Below are positions 7,044 through 14,181 of a stretch of DNA of 18,236 bases, in pieces. Source of the DNA: RPQK01 sp041946865. Lineage in GTDB: Bacteria; Acidobacteriota; UBA6911; RPQK01. Position 1 is the stretch's first letter; every line of letters begins with the position of its first letter. The stretch covers positions 1 to 18,236 of the forward strand of contig JBHGBF010000090.1 in assembly GCA_041946865.1 (NCBI GenBank). Direction: 5' to 3'. The position numbers and the translations under genes are program-made. The notes beneath the pieces are model-generated. The model had not been told where the DNA came from. It saw only the letters and a program-made list of their open reading frames with translations, and ran no database searches.

Positions 7044-7336
7044 TTCGAGTGATCTTGCCGCCTCACCTGCGGACGCTGGCGGAAGTGGACGGAGAAGTCC
7101 TGCTGGAGGTTGAGGGGCCGCCTACGGTGAGCTCGGTCCTCGACGCATTGGAAGCGAGGTACCCCGTCTTGCGGGGCACCATCCGTGACCTGGTCACCCA
7201 TCGCCGGCGACCGTTCATCCGGTTTTTCGCTTGCCAGGAGGACCTGTCTCACGAACCGACTGACGCCCGGCTGCCGGCGCCCGTCGCAGCCGGCGCCGAG
7301 CCGCTTTTCGTGATCGGGGCCATGGCGGGCGGGTAA
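7040..7336 (+). CDS. MoaD/ThiS-like small sulfur-carrier protein
   Basis: This 98-residue protein has the features of a ubiquitin-fold sulfur carrier. It opens with a beta strand (MIRVILPPHLRTLA), followed by VSSVLDALEARYPVLRGTIRD, which matches the helix after the second strand in MoaD. It ends in AMAGG with the terminal Gly-Gly exposed, as needed for adenylation and thiocarboxylation by an E1-like enzyme. Family members are usually 80-100 residues. It is translationally coupled to the upstream beta-propeller. There is no moaE, moeB or thiG next to it, so a general role in molybdopterin or thiamin synthesis is not shown by context. A dedicated sulfur delivery or protein-tagging role is possible. 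The family call is good; the pathway is unknown. Confidence 0.85.
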   Translation: MIRVILPPHLRTLAEVDGEVLLEVEGPPTVSSVLDALEARYPVLRGTIRDLVTHRRRPFIRFFACQEDLSHEPTDARLPAPVAAGAEPLFVIGAMAGG

Positions 7337-7375
7337 GCCCGGTGTCATCCGTACACGAGCTTTGAGACTGGAGTC

Positions 7376-7490
7376 CGCTCTCTTTCGGAGTGCGGTGGCC
7401 GTACCGCTTTGTGTTCGCCGGCCATGCCGGCGGCCTTTCCAGGATCGATACGCTTAGGGCCGCCGGCATGCCGCACTCCGAAAGAGAGCG
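7376..7490. repeat. Nested GC-rich inverted repeat between convergent genes
   Basis: A perfect 20-base inverted repeat (7376-7395 and 7471-7490, starting CGCTCTCTTT) encloses a second perfect 13-base inverted repeat, CATGCCGGCGGCC at 7423-7435 and its complement at 7458-7470. The inner right arm abuts the outer right arm directly. The element lies in the 230-base gap between the MoaD-like gene (plus strand) and the TRAP permease (minus strand). It can form a strong hairpin in RNA from either strand, so it could serve as a bidirectional terminator. The sequence style (GCGGTGGC and CCGCACTCC) resembles dispersed hairpin repeats I recall from Acidobacteriota genomes, so it may be a small non-autonomous element. 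The pairing is directly visible; the origin is inferred. Confidence 0.75.
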
Positions 7491-7566
7491 TGGCCGGTTC
7501 TCCCGGGAAGTCAAACAGGCAGAGGCCGACATCCCGTTTGACTTCCTCGTCCGGGGGAAGGCCGCC

Positions 7567-9450
7567 TTACCAGCCCAACTGTTCGATCAGACCGATTGTG
7601 AGCCAAGGCAGGTAAGTAATCATCACGACACCGGCCAGAAGGATGAGGAGGAAGGGCACTGACGCACGGTAAACCTGCAGCAGTGGCCGCTTGAAGCAGA
7701 AACACGCCACAAAGAGGTTCATGCCGACAGGCGGTGTCAGGTAACCAAGCTCCATGTTGGCCAAAAAGACGATGCCCAGGTGGACCCGGTCAATGCCGAA
7801 GGCGTCTGCCACCGGCAGGATCAGAGGAACGGCCACGACGATCGCGGAAAAGATATCCATCAGACAACCGACAATCAGCAGAAACCCGTTAAGCGCGAGC
7901 AGGAACACCGCCTTGGACTCGATCCCCGACTGGACCCAGTCTGCGCCCCGGCTCGGGATATCGGCATCGATCAGGTAATTGGTGAGCCCCATGGCGCAGG
8001 CGAGGATGATGAAGATGCCGCCAATCATGACCGCGCATTCCGCCAGAATTTTCGGAAAGTCCCGTGAGATACCGAGCTCGCGATGGATCAGGCCTTCCAC
8101 TACGAAGGTGTAGAACGCCGTCAGGGCTGCGGCTTCGACCAGCGTGGCGTACCCCGAGAAGATGCTGACGAGGACCACCAGCGGCAGCATGACTTCCCAC
8201 TTCGCCGCCCAGATGGCTTTCAACCCCTCGCCCAGATCGAAGCGGGAGTCACGGGCTATCCGCCGGCCCTTCCATCCGGAATAGAGCGCCACGATGATGA
8301 CGAGCAGGAGGCCCGGGCCAATCCCGGCCAGGAAAAGGCGGTCGATCGGAGTCAGAGCCTGAACGCCATAAAGAATGATGACAAGGCTGGGCGGAAAGAG
8401 AATCCCGAGACTGCCCGCCGCAGTCAGCAGGCCCAAAGAAAACTTCTCGTCATACCCCTGCTTGAGGAGCACGGGCAGCATCAGGCCGCCCAGGGCCAGT
8501 ATCGTGACTCCCGAGCCGCCCGTGAAAGTCGTGAAGAAAGCGCAGACCGCCACGGTCGCGACTGCGGTCCCGCCGGGCACCCAGCAGAAAAGCGCCCGGA
8601 AGAGCCGGACCAGGCGCTCGGAAGCCCGGCCTTCCGCCAGCACCGCTCCGGCCAAGGTGAAAAGCGGGAGACTCGGCAGCACGGGATTGGAGGCAATGCG
8701 ATAGGCCTCCACAGGAATTGAGGCGATGGTAGTGTCAGCCACGTAAAAGAGAAAGATGGCTGCTCCACCGAGGAGCGCGTAAATCGGGGCCCCGGAAAGG
8801 GCAGCAACGATCACCATGACCAGGCCCGGGACCAGAAGCGGAGCCCGTGATGCCGCCGGCAGGAAAACCAAGCCGATCCCGAGCAAAACCACCACAGGAA
8901 CAGCCAGCAATCTGACCTGGTTTCGTTGGCTGACTGCCAGCACTGCGCGGACCGCCAAAAGGGCGAAGGCCCCCGGGATGACCAGCTCCACAATCCAGAT
9001 CGGCAGAAGACCGCCCAGGACGTCGGCCGACTCGCGGTCCGCCCGAACCATCTCGACCGAGGCCCAGGCTAGAAAGACACACACGAGTGCGGTATAGCAG
9101 GTAGCCAGAAAGGCTACGGCCCCTCGCCACCGGCCGGTCAGAAATGCGCTGAACCCCAGAGCGATGTGGCGATTTTCCCGTGCAGCGAGCACGGCGCCGA
9201 GAAATCCCACCCAGAGCGTAAGATGACGGACCCAGGCGATCGAATCGGGCACCCCTTCGCCCAAAAAACGGCGGCCGATGATCTCGATAAGAGGCAACGC
9301 AACGATTCCTAAAAGGACAGCCGCAAGGACTGAGTTTTCAAAACCGTACAACAGCCGGAGCGCGACGCCCGGGGCTCGCCTGGGAGGCTCGATCTGTACG
9401 GCCGGCACCGGCTCATTTGCCGGAGTTGCGCCGGGAATGTCGATATTCAT
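7567..9450 (-). CDS. TRAP transporter fused small and large permease (DctQM)
   Basis: The protein has 627 residues. After a proline-rich cytosolic tail (1-30), residues about 35-175 form the small DctQ-like unit (LPLIEIIGRRF, WVRHLTLWVGFLGA). Residues about 200-627 form the large DctM unit, with GSGVTILALGGLMLPVL, GSLGILFPPSLVIILYG and the C-terminal LGYLTPPVGMNLFVA, all hallmarks of that subunit. Fused QM permeases are well known. They use a sodium gradient for uptake with a periplasmic binding protein. The ATG at 9450 lies inside the dctP gene, a 38-base overlap, so the two are co-translated. The gene ends with TAA beside the nested inverted repeat. Nothing looks broken. The substrate cannot be read from the permease alone. 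Confidence 0.94.
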   Translation of the reverse strand: MNIDIPGATPANEPVPAVQIEPPRRAPGVALRLLYGFENSVLAAVLLGIVALPLIEIIGRRFLGEGVPDSIAWVRHLTLWVGFLGAVLAARENRHIALGFSAFLTGRWRGAVAFLATCYTALVCVFLAWASVEMVRADRESADVLGGLLPIWIVELVIPGAFALLAVRAVLAVSQRNQVRLLAVPVVVLLGIGLVFLPAASRAPLLVPGLVMVIVAALSGAPIYALLGGAAIFLFYVADTTIASIPVEAYRIASNPVLPSLPLFTLAGAVLAEGRASERLVRLFRALFCWVPGGTAVATVAVCAFFTTFTGGSGVTILALGGLMLPVLLKQGYDEKFSLGLLTAAGSLGILFPPSLVIILYGVQALTPIDRLFLAGIGPGLLLVIIVALYSGWKGRRIARDSRFDLGEGLKAIWAAKWEVMLPLVVLVSIFSGYATLVEAAALTAFYTFVVEGLIHRELGISRDFPKILAECAVMIGGIFIILACAMGLTNYLIDADIPSRGADWVQSGIESKAVFLLALNGFLLIVGCLMDIFSAIVVAVPLILPVADAFGIDRVHLGIVFLANMELGYLTPPVGMNLFVACFCFKRPLLQVYRASVPFLLILLAGVVMITYLPWLTIGLIEQLGW

Positions 9451-10435
9451 CTCGGAGTTTCAACACTTCATCGAAGTACTCGGCCGGAACAAATTCGCCG
9501 CGCAAACGTGGATAAATCGCTTCCACGATTGCCTGCCACTCGCGTTCCGCCTCGGGCGTGACTTTGACGATCTGAAGCCCTCGCTTGACCATCGCGTCAA
9601 TGGCCTGCTGCTCGAGGGTCCGGATCTCTTTCTGCATCTGGTCGCCGGACTCGCGCGCAATCTTCGCGAGCACCGGCCGGATGTCCGCCGGGATTTGCTC
9701 CCAAGCAGCCCTGGTGATAATGGTCGCCCCGGTCAGCGGCGCCCAGCGCAGGTCCGTCATGTACCTGGTGATGGCAAACCACTGATTGGAGAGAGCGGCC
9801 AGAGGCGGCACCTGGATCGCGGTGATCATGCCCGTCTGCAAGCCCGGAAGGATGTCCACCGAGCTGAGCGCCACCGGCTGAAAGCCGTTGTCTTTCCAGA
9901 TATCGTCGCTGCTCTTCCCCGCCGCCCATACGAAGAGCTTCAGTCTCTTGAGGTCGGCCGGAGAAACGACCGGGGACTTGGTGAAAAAGCGGACCCATCC
10001 GGCGTCACCCCAGTTCAGAACCACGAACCCCTTCTGCTGCAGGATCGCTTCCATGCGGACGGTTATCCGCGACTGAACGTAGTCGAGCTCTTCCTGGGAC
10101 TTGAACGCCAGCGGAATGTGCAGGGCCTGGGCAACGGGATCGATCGTACTGAGACCAACGGTCGTGACAGCGCCCGCCTGCAGCTGCCCCACCCTGATCC
10201 GGCGCATGATGTCAGATTCGTCTCCGGCTGTCCCAGCGCGAATCCGCAGCTCTACTTTCCCGCCAGAAGCTTGTTTCCAGCGTTCTCCCATGGTTTCGAG
10301 GATGCGATACCAGGTCGAGTCTTTGGGGGCGACGGTGCCCAGCTTGATGACGACCTGAGCGTGAATCTCGGGAGTCAGAGCCAAAGCCCAGACAGCCAGG
10401 AAAGCAATCAGGAAAGCGCAACGTGTTTTGATCAT
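9413..10435 (-). CDS. dctP: TRAP transporter periplasmic solute-binding protein, DctP family
   Basis: This 340-residue protein has a signal peptide (residues 1-26, cut after EIHA). The mature protein begins QVVIKLGTVAPKDSTWY, and the family pattern continues with GGKVELRIRAG, LQAGAVTTVGLSTI and the segment PADLKRLKLFVW. In carboxylate-binding members the K-[ILM]-R-V motif supplies the conserved Arg that grips the substrate carboxylate. Here the sequence is K166-L167-F168-V169, so Phe replaces that Arg if my by-eye alignment is right. This fits the TatT-associated subfamily (TPAT), whose ligands are thought to be non-acidic or hydrophobic. The gene lies between the TatT-like lipoprotein (34-base gap) and the permease (overlap). 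The Shine-Dalgarno region is weak (AAGAAAAGAA). Confidence 0.92.
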   Translation of the reverse strand: MIKTRCAFLIAFLAVWALALTPEIHAQVVIKLGTVAPKDSTWYRILETMGERWKQASGGKVELRIRAGTAGDESDIMRRIRVGQLQAGAVTTVGLSTIDPVAQALHIPLAFKSQEELDYVQSRITVRMEAILQQKGFVVLNWGDAGWVRFFTKSPVVSPADLKRLKLFVWAAGKSSDDIWKDNGFQPVALSSVDILPGLQTGMITAIQVPPLAALSNQWFAITRYMTDLRWAPLTGATIITRAAWEQIPADIRPVLAKIARESGDQMQKEIRTLEQQAIDAMVKRGLQIVKVTPEAEREWQAIVEAIYPRLRGEFVPAEYFDEVLKLRDEYRHSRRNSGK

Positions 10436-10454
10436 TTCTTTTCTTGGCCATTTT

Positions 10455-10468
10455 CTTGGCGCGCCAAG
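10455..10468. promoter_or_regulatory. Perfect 14-bp palindrome between tatT-like and dctP genes
   Basis: CTTGGCGCGCCAAG reads identically on both strands and lies in the 34-base gap just upstream of the dctP start. A further half-site, CTTGGC, is present at 10443-10448. Such a site could bind a dimeric regulator or form an RNA hairpin that adjusts expression within the operon. The palindrome is certain; its role is speculative. Confidence 0.35.
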
Positions 10469-10469
10469 C

Positions 10470-11381
10470 TCAATTCATGAAGAGCTCATCGATCTGGCCC
10501 AGGAGAAAGCGGGCTCGTTTCTGAGCAATCAGGTTGGCCAGCCGGTATTCAGGCGCACTGTTCACGTCAAAGGCCAGTACCGACTGGAGCAGGCGCTCAA
10601 ACTCCCCCCGGTTCTCGGTGGCCACCGAGACGTTTTCGGCCAGCGAGATGAGCGCAGAGAGTCTTTTCCCGTGCGACAATTCCCGGGCTTTTTCAAAGTG
10701 CTTTCGAGCCCGCTCGATCGATCCTCCCTGGCTCTGCGACCTGCCGCCGTCGAAGCTGATCGCCAGGTCGTGGAGTGCGCCGTTGTCATAGTCCTCGTCC
10801 AGTTGCAGGCAGCGATTGATGATCGGCTCGATCAGGTGAAGGTCGGCCACCAGGTCCATGTCCTCCTTGTCACTTGAGATTGCGGCGGCCCAGGACGCAG
10901 CCAGCCAGTAAAGCGCAGGAACATCTGCGGACTTCGTTCGGCTGAGCGCGAGAGCCGGATCTCTTCTTAATTCCTCCTCAAACCGGGGGTGCTTCACCGC
11001 CAGGGCGCGAAAAGCGTACTCGCGGGCGCGGAGGTACAATGCCTTGGCTCGAAGGCGTTCCTCCCGAGCCCGGCTCGGCGCGGAGGGCTGCAGCAGGTCA
11101 GCATCGAGCTGAACAAAGGCGTAGGAGTACTGGGTGAAGCCGCTGGCGGCGCTGACCAGCAGGCCCTGGTGACGCGGCGCCTTTACGATCAGAGCTTCGA
11201 TTGTCTTGAGGCCAAAAGGCAAGGCGTCACGAACCAGTTCGAGGTCATTGTCGGTGGCGTAGACCGAAGATGTTTCGGCCAACGCATCAGCCAGGGAATT
11301 GATCGCGATTTTCTTGACCGAACAGGCAGATGCGGCAATGAGAAGCGAAGCTGCGAGAAGAATGAGAAATCTTGATCGCAT
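10470..11381 (-). CDS. TatT-like lipoprotein component of a TRAP transporter (TPAT)
   Basis: The protein has 303 residues. It starts with a lipoprotein signal, MRSRFLILLAASLLIAASAC, so lipidation is expected at Cys20; Ser at +2 would suit outer-membrane sorting by the E. coli rule. The rest is almost entirely helical, with repeats of helix-turn-helix type (TPR-like), including LPFGLKTIEALIVKAP, LLVSAASGFTQYSYAF, YLRAREYAFRAL and ALYWLAASWAAAIS. The pattern matches the TRAP transporter TatT component family, described structurally in Treponema as a TPR lipoprotein that pairs with a DctP-type protein. It is the first gene of the leftward operon TatT-like, dctP, dctQM, which supports the assignment strongly. 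The role is probably to hand a ligand to DctP in the periplasm. Confidence 0.88.
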   Translation of the reverse strand: MRSRFLILLAASLLIAASACSVKKIAINSLADALAETSSVYATDNDLELVRDALPFGLKTIEALIVKAPRHQGLLVSAASGFTQYSYAFVQLDADLLQPSAPSRAREERLRAKALYLRAREYAFRALAVKHPRFEEELRRDPALALSRTKSADVPALYWLAASWAAAISSDKEDMDLVADLHLIEPIINRCLQLDEDYDNGALHDLAISFDGGRSQSQGGSIERARKHFEKARELSHGKRLSALISLAENVSVATENRGEFERLLQSVLAFDVNSAPEYRLANLIAQKRARFLLGQIDELFMN

Positions 11382-11399
11382 CTCGTCCCCGTCCAGTGG

Positions 11400-11405
11400 A
11401 TTATA
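11400..11405 (-). promoter_or_regulatory. Possible -10 element of the TRAP operon
   Basis: On the minus strand a perfect TATAAT lies 18 bases before the TatT-like ATG, which would give a leader of about 12 bases. No good -35 hexamer is seen at the expected spacing. Two copies of CCTGAGCGGA (11409-11418 and 11441-11450), 32 bases apart, lie just upstream and could be activator sites. Confidence 0.4.
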
Positions 11406-11485
11406 AGTCCTGAGCGGAAGCCGGGGCTACCCCTTTCACGCCTGAGCGGATCGGCGGTCATGGCCCGGGGCACCTGCAGGCGGGA

Positions 11486-12895
11486 CTAGGAGCGGGTCAG
11501 GTCGCGCATCCTCCGCCTTTTTTCAACGCCCTCTGCCGCGGGCGGGGCGGCGGACTCCTTGCGCGGCTCAGCCTCCTGGCTGCGGACGGACAATACATTG
11601 GTGATCAGGCGTGCCGAGCGATTGTGGGTCAGGTAATTGTAAGCCCACTGCACGAAGACCAGCAGGCGGTTAGTGAACTGCACGATGTACATCAAGTGGA
11701 TGAACAGCCAGGTCAGCCAGGCAAGAAAGCCGCTCAATTGAAGTCCGGCGATCATGGCCACGGCACGTGTCCGCCCGATGACGGCCATGGTCCCGTAATC
11801 CCGATAGTGAAACGGCCGCAATCTCCTGCCGCGAAGGGACTGGATTATCGCATCGGCGGCATATTTCCCTTGCTGCATTGCGACCTGCGCCACGCCCGGC
11901 AAAGGGGCGCCGTCCGGGCCTTTGAAGTGAGCAAGGTCGCCGATGACGAAGATCTCCGGGTGGCCTGGGACCGTGCAGTCCGGCTCGACGATCACCCGCC
12001 CGGCCTTGTCCAGGGGAGCGCCGGCCCGCCTGGCCAGGATCTCACCCAGTCGGGAAGCTTTCACTCCTGCACTCCACACTACTGTCCCCGCCGGAATCGT
12101 TTCCTGGCGGTCATCTGCCTCGATATCGACGGCGCCAGGCCGGATCCTCTTAACCAATGCCCGGGTCTTGACCCGGACGCCAAGCTCCTCCAACGCCTGC
12201 TGGGCCTTGGCAGACAGCGCCGGAGAGTAGCTGCCGAGAATCCGGTCGGCCGCCTCCACAACCAGGATGTCGGCATCAGCGGGATCGATGCGGCGGAAAT
12301 TTCCGCGTAGCGTGTCTCGCGCGATTTCAGCCATTGCCCCGGCCATTTCGACGCCGGTCGGTCCGCCGCCCACAATGACGAACGTCATCAGATCCCGGCG
12401 CCGGCCGGGATCGGGCTCCTTTTCAGCCCTCTCGAAAGCCATCAGGATCCGGCCGCGAATCTCGGTCGCATCTTCGACTGTTTTCAACCCCGGAGCCAGG
12501 ATCTGCCAGCTATCGTTGCCGAAATAATGGTGGCTCGAGCCGGTTGCGACAATCACCCAGTCGTAGTCGATCGCCGTTCCATCACGCAGCAGAATGCTCT
12601 TTTTTTCGGGAAGAATGTCGACAACTTCGCCAAGGATCACCTCAGTGTTGCGGTTGCGTTTCAAGATGGCGCGCAAAGGGGCGGCGATGTTGGCGGGGGA
12701 AAGAGCTCCGGTTGCCACCTGGTAAAGGAGCGGCTGGAAGAGGTGAAAGTTCCGCCTGTCGATAAGCGTCACTTGAACCGGGGCCTGGCGAAGCGAGCGG
12801 GCCGTATACAAGCCGCCAAATCCGCCTCCTATGATGACGACCCGCCGCCGGGGGCCTCTGCTTAAGCCCTGTTCCACTGAGGATCTGTCTTTCAT
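11486..12895 (-). CDS. ndh: Type II NADH dehydrogenase (NADH:quinone oxidoreductase)
   Basis: From the ATG at 12895 the product has 469 residues. The FAD-binding GGGFGG is at 23-28, followed by the acidic end of the Rossmann fold at LID (44-46). The NAD-binding GGGPTG is at 176-181. VVWSAGVKAS, IFVIGDLAHF and the quinone-site region AQVAMQQGKYAADAI follow in the expected order. The C-terminal part (FLAWLTWLFIHLMYIVQFTNRL region) is the hydrophobic or amphipathic membrane-binding end. The frame stays open upstream to a start at 13063, but that extra 56-residue stretch looks unlike the family and would run into the promoter region of the divergent gene. I prefer 12895, although its Shine-Dalgarno site is weak. 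The enzyme passes electrons from NADH to quinone without pumping protons. It stands alone and ends with TAG. Confidence 0.93.
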   Translation of the reverse strand: MKDRSSVEQGLSRGPRRRVVIIGGGFGGLYTARSLRQAPVQVTLIDRRNFHLFQPLLYQVATGALSPANIAAPLRAILKRNRNTEVILGEVVDILPEKKSILLRDGTAIDYDWVIVATGSSHHYFGNDSWQILAPGLKTVEDATEIRGRILMAFERAEKEPDPGRRRDLMTFVIVGGGPTGVEMAGAMAEIARDTLRGNFRRIDPADADILVVEAADRILGSYSPALSAKAQQALEELGVRVKTRALVKRIRPGAVDIEADDRQETIPAGTVVWSAGVKASRLGEILARRAGAPLDKAGRVIVEPDCTVPGHPEIFVIGDLAHFKGPDGAPLPGVAQVAMQQGKYAADAIIQSLRGRRLRPFHYRDYGTMAVIGRTRAVAMIAGLQLSGFLAWLTWLFIHLMYIVQFTNRLLVFVQWAYNYLTHNRSARLITNVLSVRSQEAEPRKESAAPPAAEGVEKRRRMRDLTRS

Positions 12896-13012
12896 CTGCG
12901 AGAGGCTATCTTCCGCGACCAGCTTACCCGATTGTAGCGAGGCGAAGCAGGAAGGGCAACCGCGGCGGCGGGCAAGCTTAAAAGCGCCGTTTGAAGGAAT
13001 GCCCGGTCCCTG

Positions 13013-13041
13013 TGGTCCTTCCGTCCCTCTACGCATAGAAT
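13013..13041 (+). promoter_or_regulatory. Weak promoter candidate for the molybdoenzyme gene
   Basis: TAGAAT at 13036-13041 matches the -10 consensus at five of six bases. A poor -35-like TGGTCC lies 17 bases upstream at 13013-13018. The 179-base divergent gap between ndh and this gene should contain promoters for both, but no other clear pair is seen. Confidence 0.28.
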
Positions 13042-13074
13042 AGAAGTATTCGTGAACCAGCATTGGAGGATGCT

Positions 13075-14007
13075 ATGAGCCATCCTGGCAAACATCCCCA
13101 GTTCATTGTTCATTCGGCTTCTCCACTGAACGGCGGCACACCGCCCGAGCTGCTGCGACGCTCGTTCATCACGCCGCAGGAAAATTTCTATGTCCGGAAT
13201 CATGGGAATATCCCACAAGTGGACCCCGAGGGTTTCCGGTTGACTCTCGATGGTCTGGTGGAAAGGCCGCTCAGCTTGACCTTGGACGAGCTGCGGACCA
13301 GCTTCCCGACAAAAAGAATACTGGGCACGTTGCAATGTGCCGGGAACCGGCGCAGTCAATTGATGGATATCCGGCCTATTCCAGGAGAAACTCCCTGGGG
13401 AGCCGAGGCCGTCGGGACTGCCCGATGGACAGGAGTTTCGCTGGTCGATGTTTTGCAGAGGGCAGGTGTCAAGCCGGAAGCTAACTACGCAGCCTTCTCA
13501 GGCTTGGACGAAGTCGAGAGAAAAGGACGTCGCTTTGAGTTTGGCGGCTCCATCCCCATTGAAAAGGCGCTGCGCCCAGAGGTGCTGCTGGCCTTTGAGA
13601 TTAACGGAGAAGTGTTGCCCCCGGTTCATGGTTACCCCCTTCGTTTGATCGTCCCCGGCTTCATCGGCGCCCGCAGCGTCAAGTGGCTGAGCCGGATCAC
13701 CCTACAGGCCGAGCGTTCGCAGAACTACTTTCAGGCCAGCGCTTATCGCCTGTTTCCACCCGACACACGGGAAGAAAATGTCGTCTGGGAGAGAGGGATA
13801 GAGCTGGGCGAGTATGCTGTGAACACCGTGATCTGCCATCCCCGGAATGGGGCTGAGATACCTCGAGGCCCGGTTTTGTTTCAAGGCTATGCCTTGGCCG
13901 GGGGCGGCCGGACCATCGAGCGGGTGGACCTTTCGACGGACGGCGGCGAGACCTGGCAAACCACACAGCTGGGCAAAGAAGCGGATCGGTGGACCTGGCG
14001 CTTTTAG
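13075..14007 (+). CDS. Sulfite-oxidase-family molybdoenzyme, cut short by an in-frame TAG
   Basis: The ATG at 13075 has a good Shine-Dalgarno GGAGG at 13065-13069. A TTG at 13063 would place that site inside the gene. The product to the first stop has 310 residues. LQCAGNRR (87-94) contains the Cys that binds molybdenum (C88). The pocket segments AVGTARWTGVSL, VHGYPLRLIVPGFIGARSVKWL and the dimerisation-domain segment IERVDLSTDGGETWQ are all present. The protein ends at WTWRF, exactly where the family normally continues with W-E. Reading past TAG gives 51 more family-like residues. The gene is therefore interrupted in the middle of its C-terminal Mo-co dimerisation domain. No signal peptide is seen and no cytochrome subunit lies beside it. 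It may still fold partly, but loss of function is likely. Confidence 0.85.
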   Translation: MSHPGKHPQFIVHSASPLNGGTPPELLRRSFITPQENFYVRNHGNIPQVDPEGFRLTLDGLVERPLSLTLDELRTSFPTKRILGTLQCAGNRRSQLMDIRPIPGETPWGAEAVGTARWTGVSLVDVLQRAGVKPEANYAAFSGLDEVERKGRRFEFGGSIPIEKALRPEVLLAFEINGEVLPPVHGYPLRLIVPGFIGARSVKWLSRITLQAERSQNYFQASAYRLFPPDTREENVVWERGIELGEYAVNTVICHPRNGAEIPRGPVLFQGYALAGGGRTIERVDLSTDGGETWQTTQLGKEADRWTWRF

Positions 14008-14163
14008 GAAGGCGAAGTCCTTCTCCGGCCGGGTCGCAATGAAATCATTGCCAGGGGCTGGGACTCGGCGACGAACACCCAACCGGAAGAAGCGTCGCGG
14101 ATCTGGAACTTCAAGGGTTATATGAATAACGCCTGGCACAGGGTGACGATCACCTGTCCGTAA
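14005..14163 (+). pseudogene. Readable C-terminal tail of the molybdoenzyme after the amber codon
   Basis: After TAG (14005-14007) the same frame runs without a stop to TAA at 14161-14163. It encodes EGEVLLRPGRNEIIARGWDS, then NTQPEEASRIWNFKGYMNNAW and HRV. These are the normal last 51 residues of sulfite-oxidase-type enzymes, so a full-length protein would have 362 residues. TAG differs by one base from TGG (Trp), the residue expected at this point. The good preservation suggests a recent nonsense change, a base-call error or readthrough. Confidence 0.8.
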
Positions 14164-14181
14164 GCGAGCCGGAACCTGTTT

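Noticed and set aside
9278..10480. 400-codon plus-strand open frame opposite dctP
   Set aside because: The minus strand encodes an unmistakable DctP protein and the start of the permease. The opposite translation is low-complexity and matches nothing I recognise.
12896..13063. N-terminal extension of the NADH dehydrogenase up to 13063
   Set aside because: The extra 56 residues lack family features and overlap the divergent gene's promoter and Shine-Dalgarno region. The FAD motif is correctly placed about 20 residues after the ATG at 12895.
14005..14007. Genome-wide reassignment of TAG to an amino acid
   Set aside because: Intact genes in the window end in TAG (2430, 4161, 11486) at the expected protein lengths, so TAG works as a normal stop.
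7040..14163. MoaD-like gene as cofactor supplier for the sulfite-oxidase-like enzyme
   Set aside because: The two are about 6 kb apart in separate operons with opposite-strand genes between them, and no other molybdopterin gene is present. The beta-propeller coupling is the stronger context.
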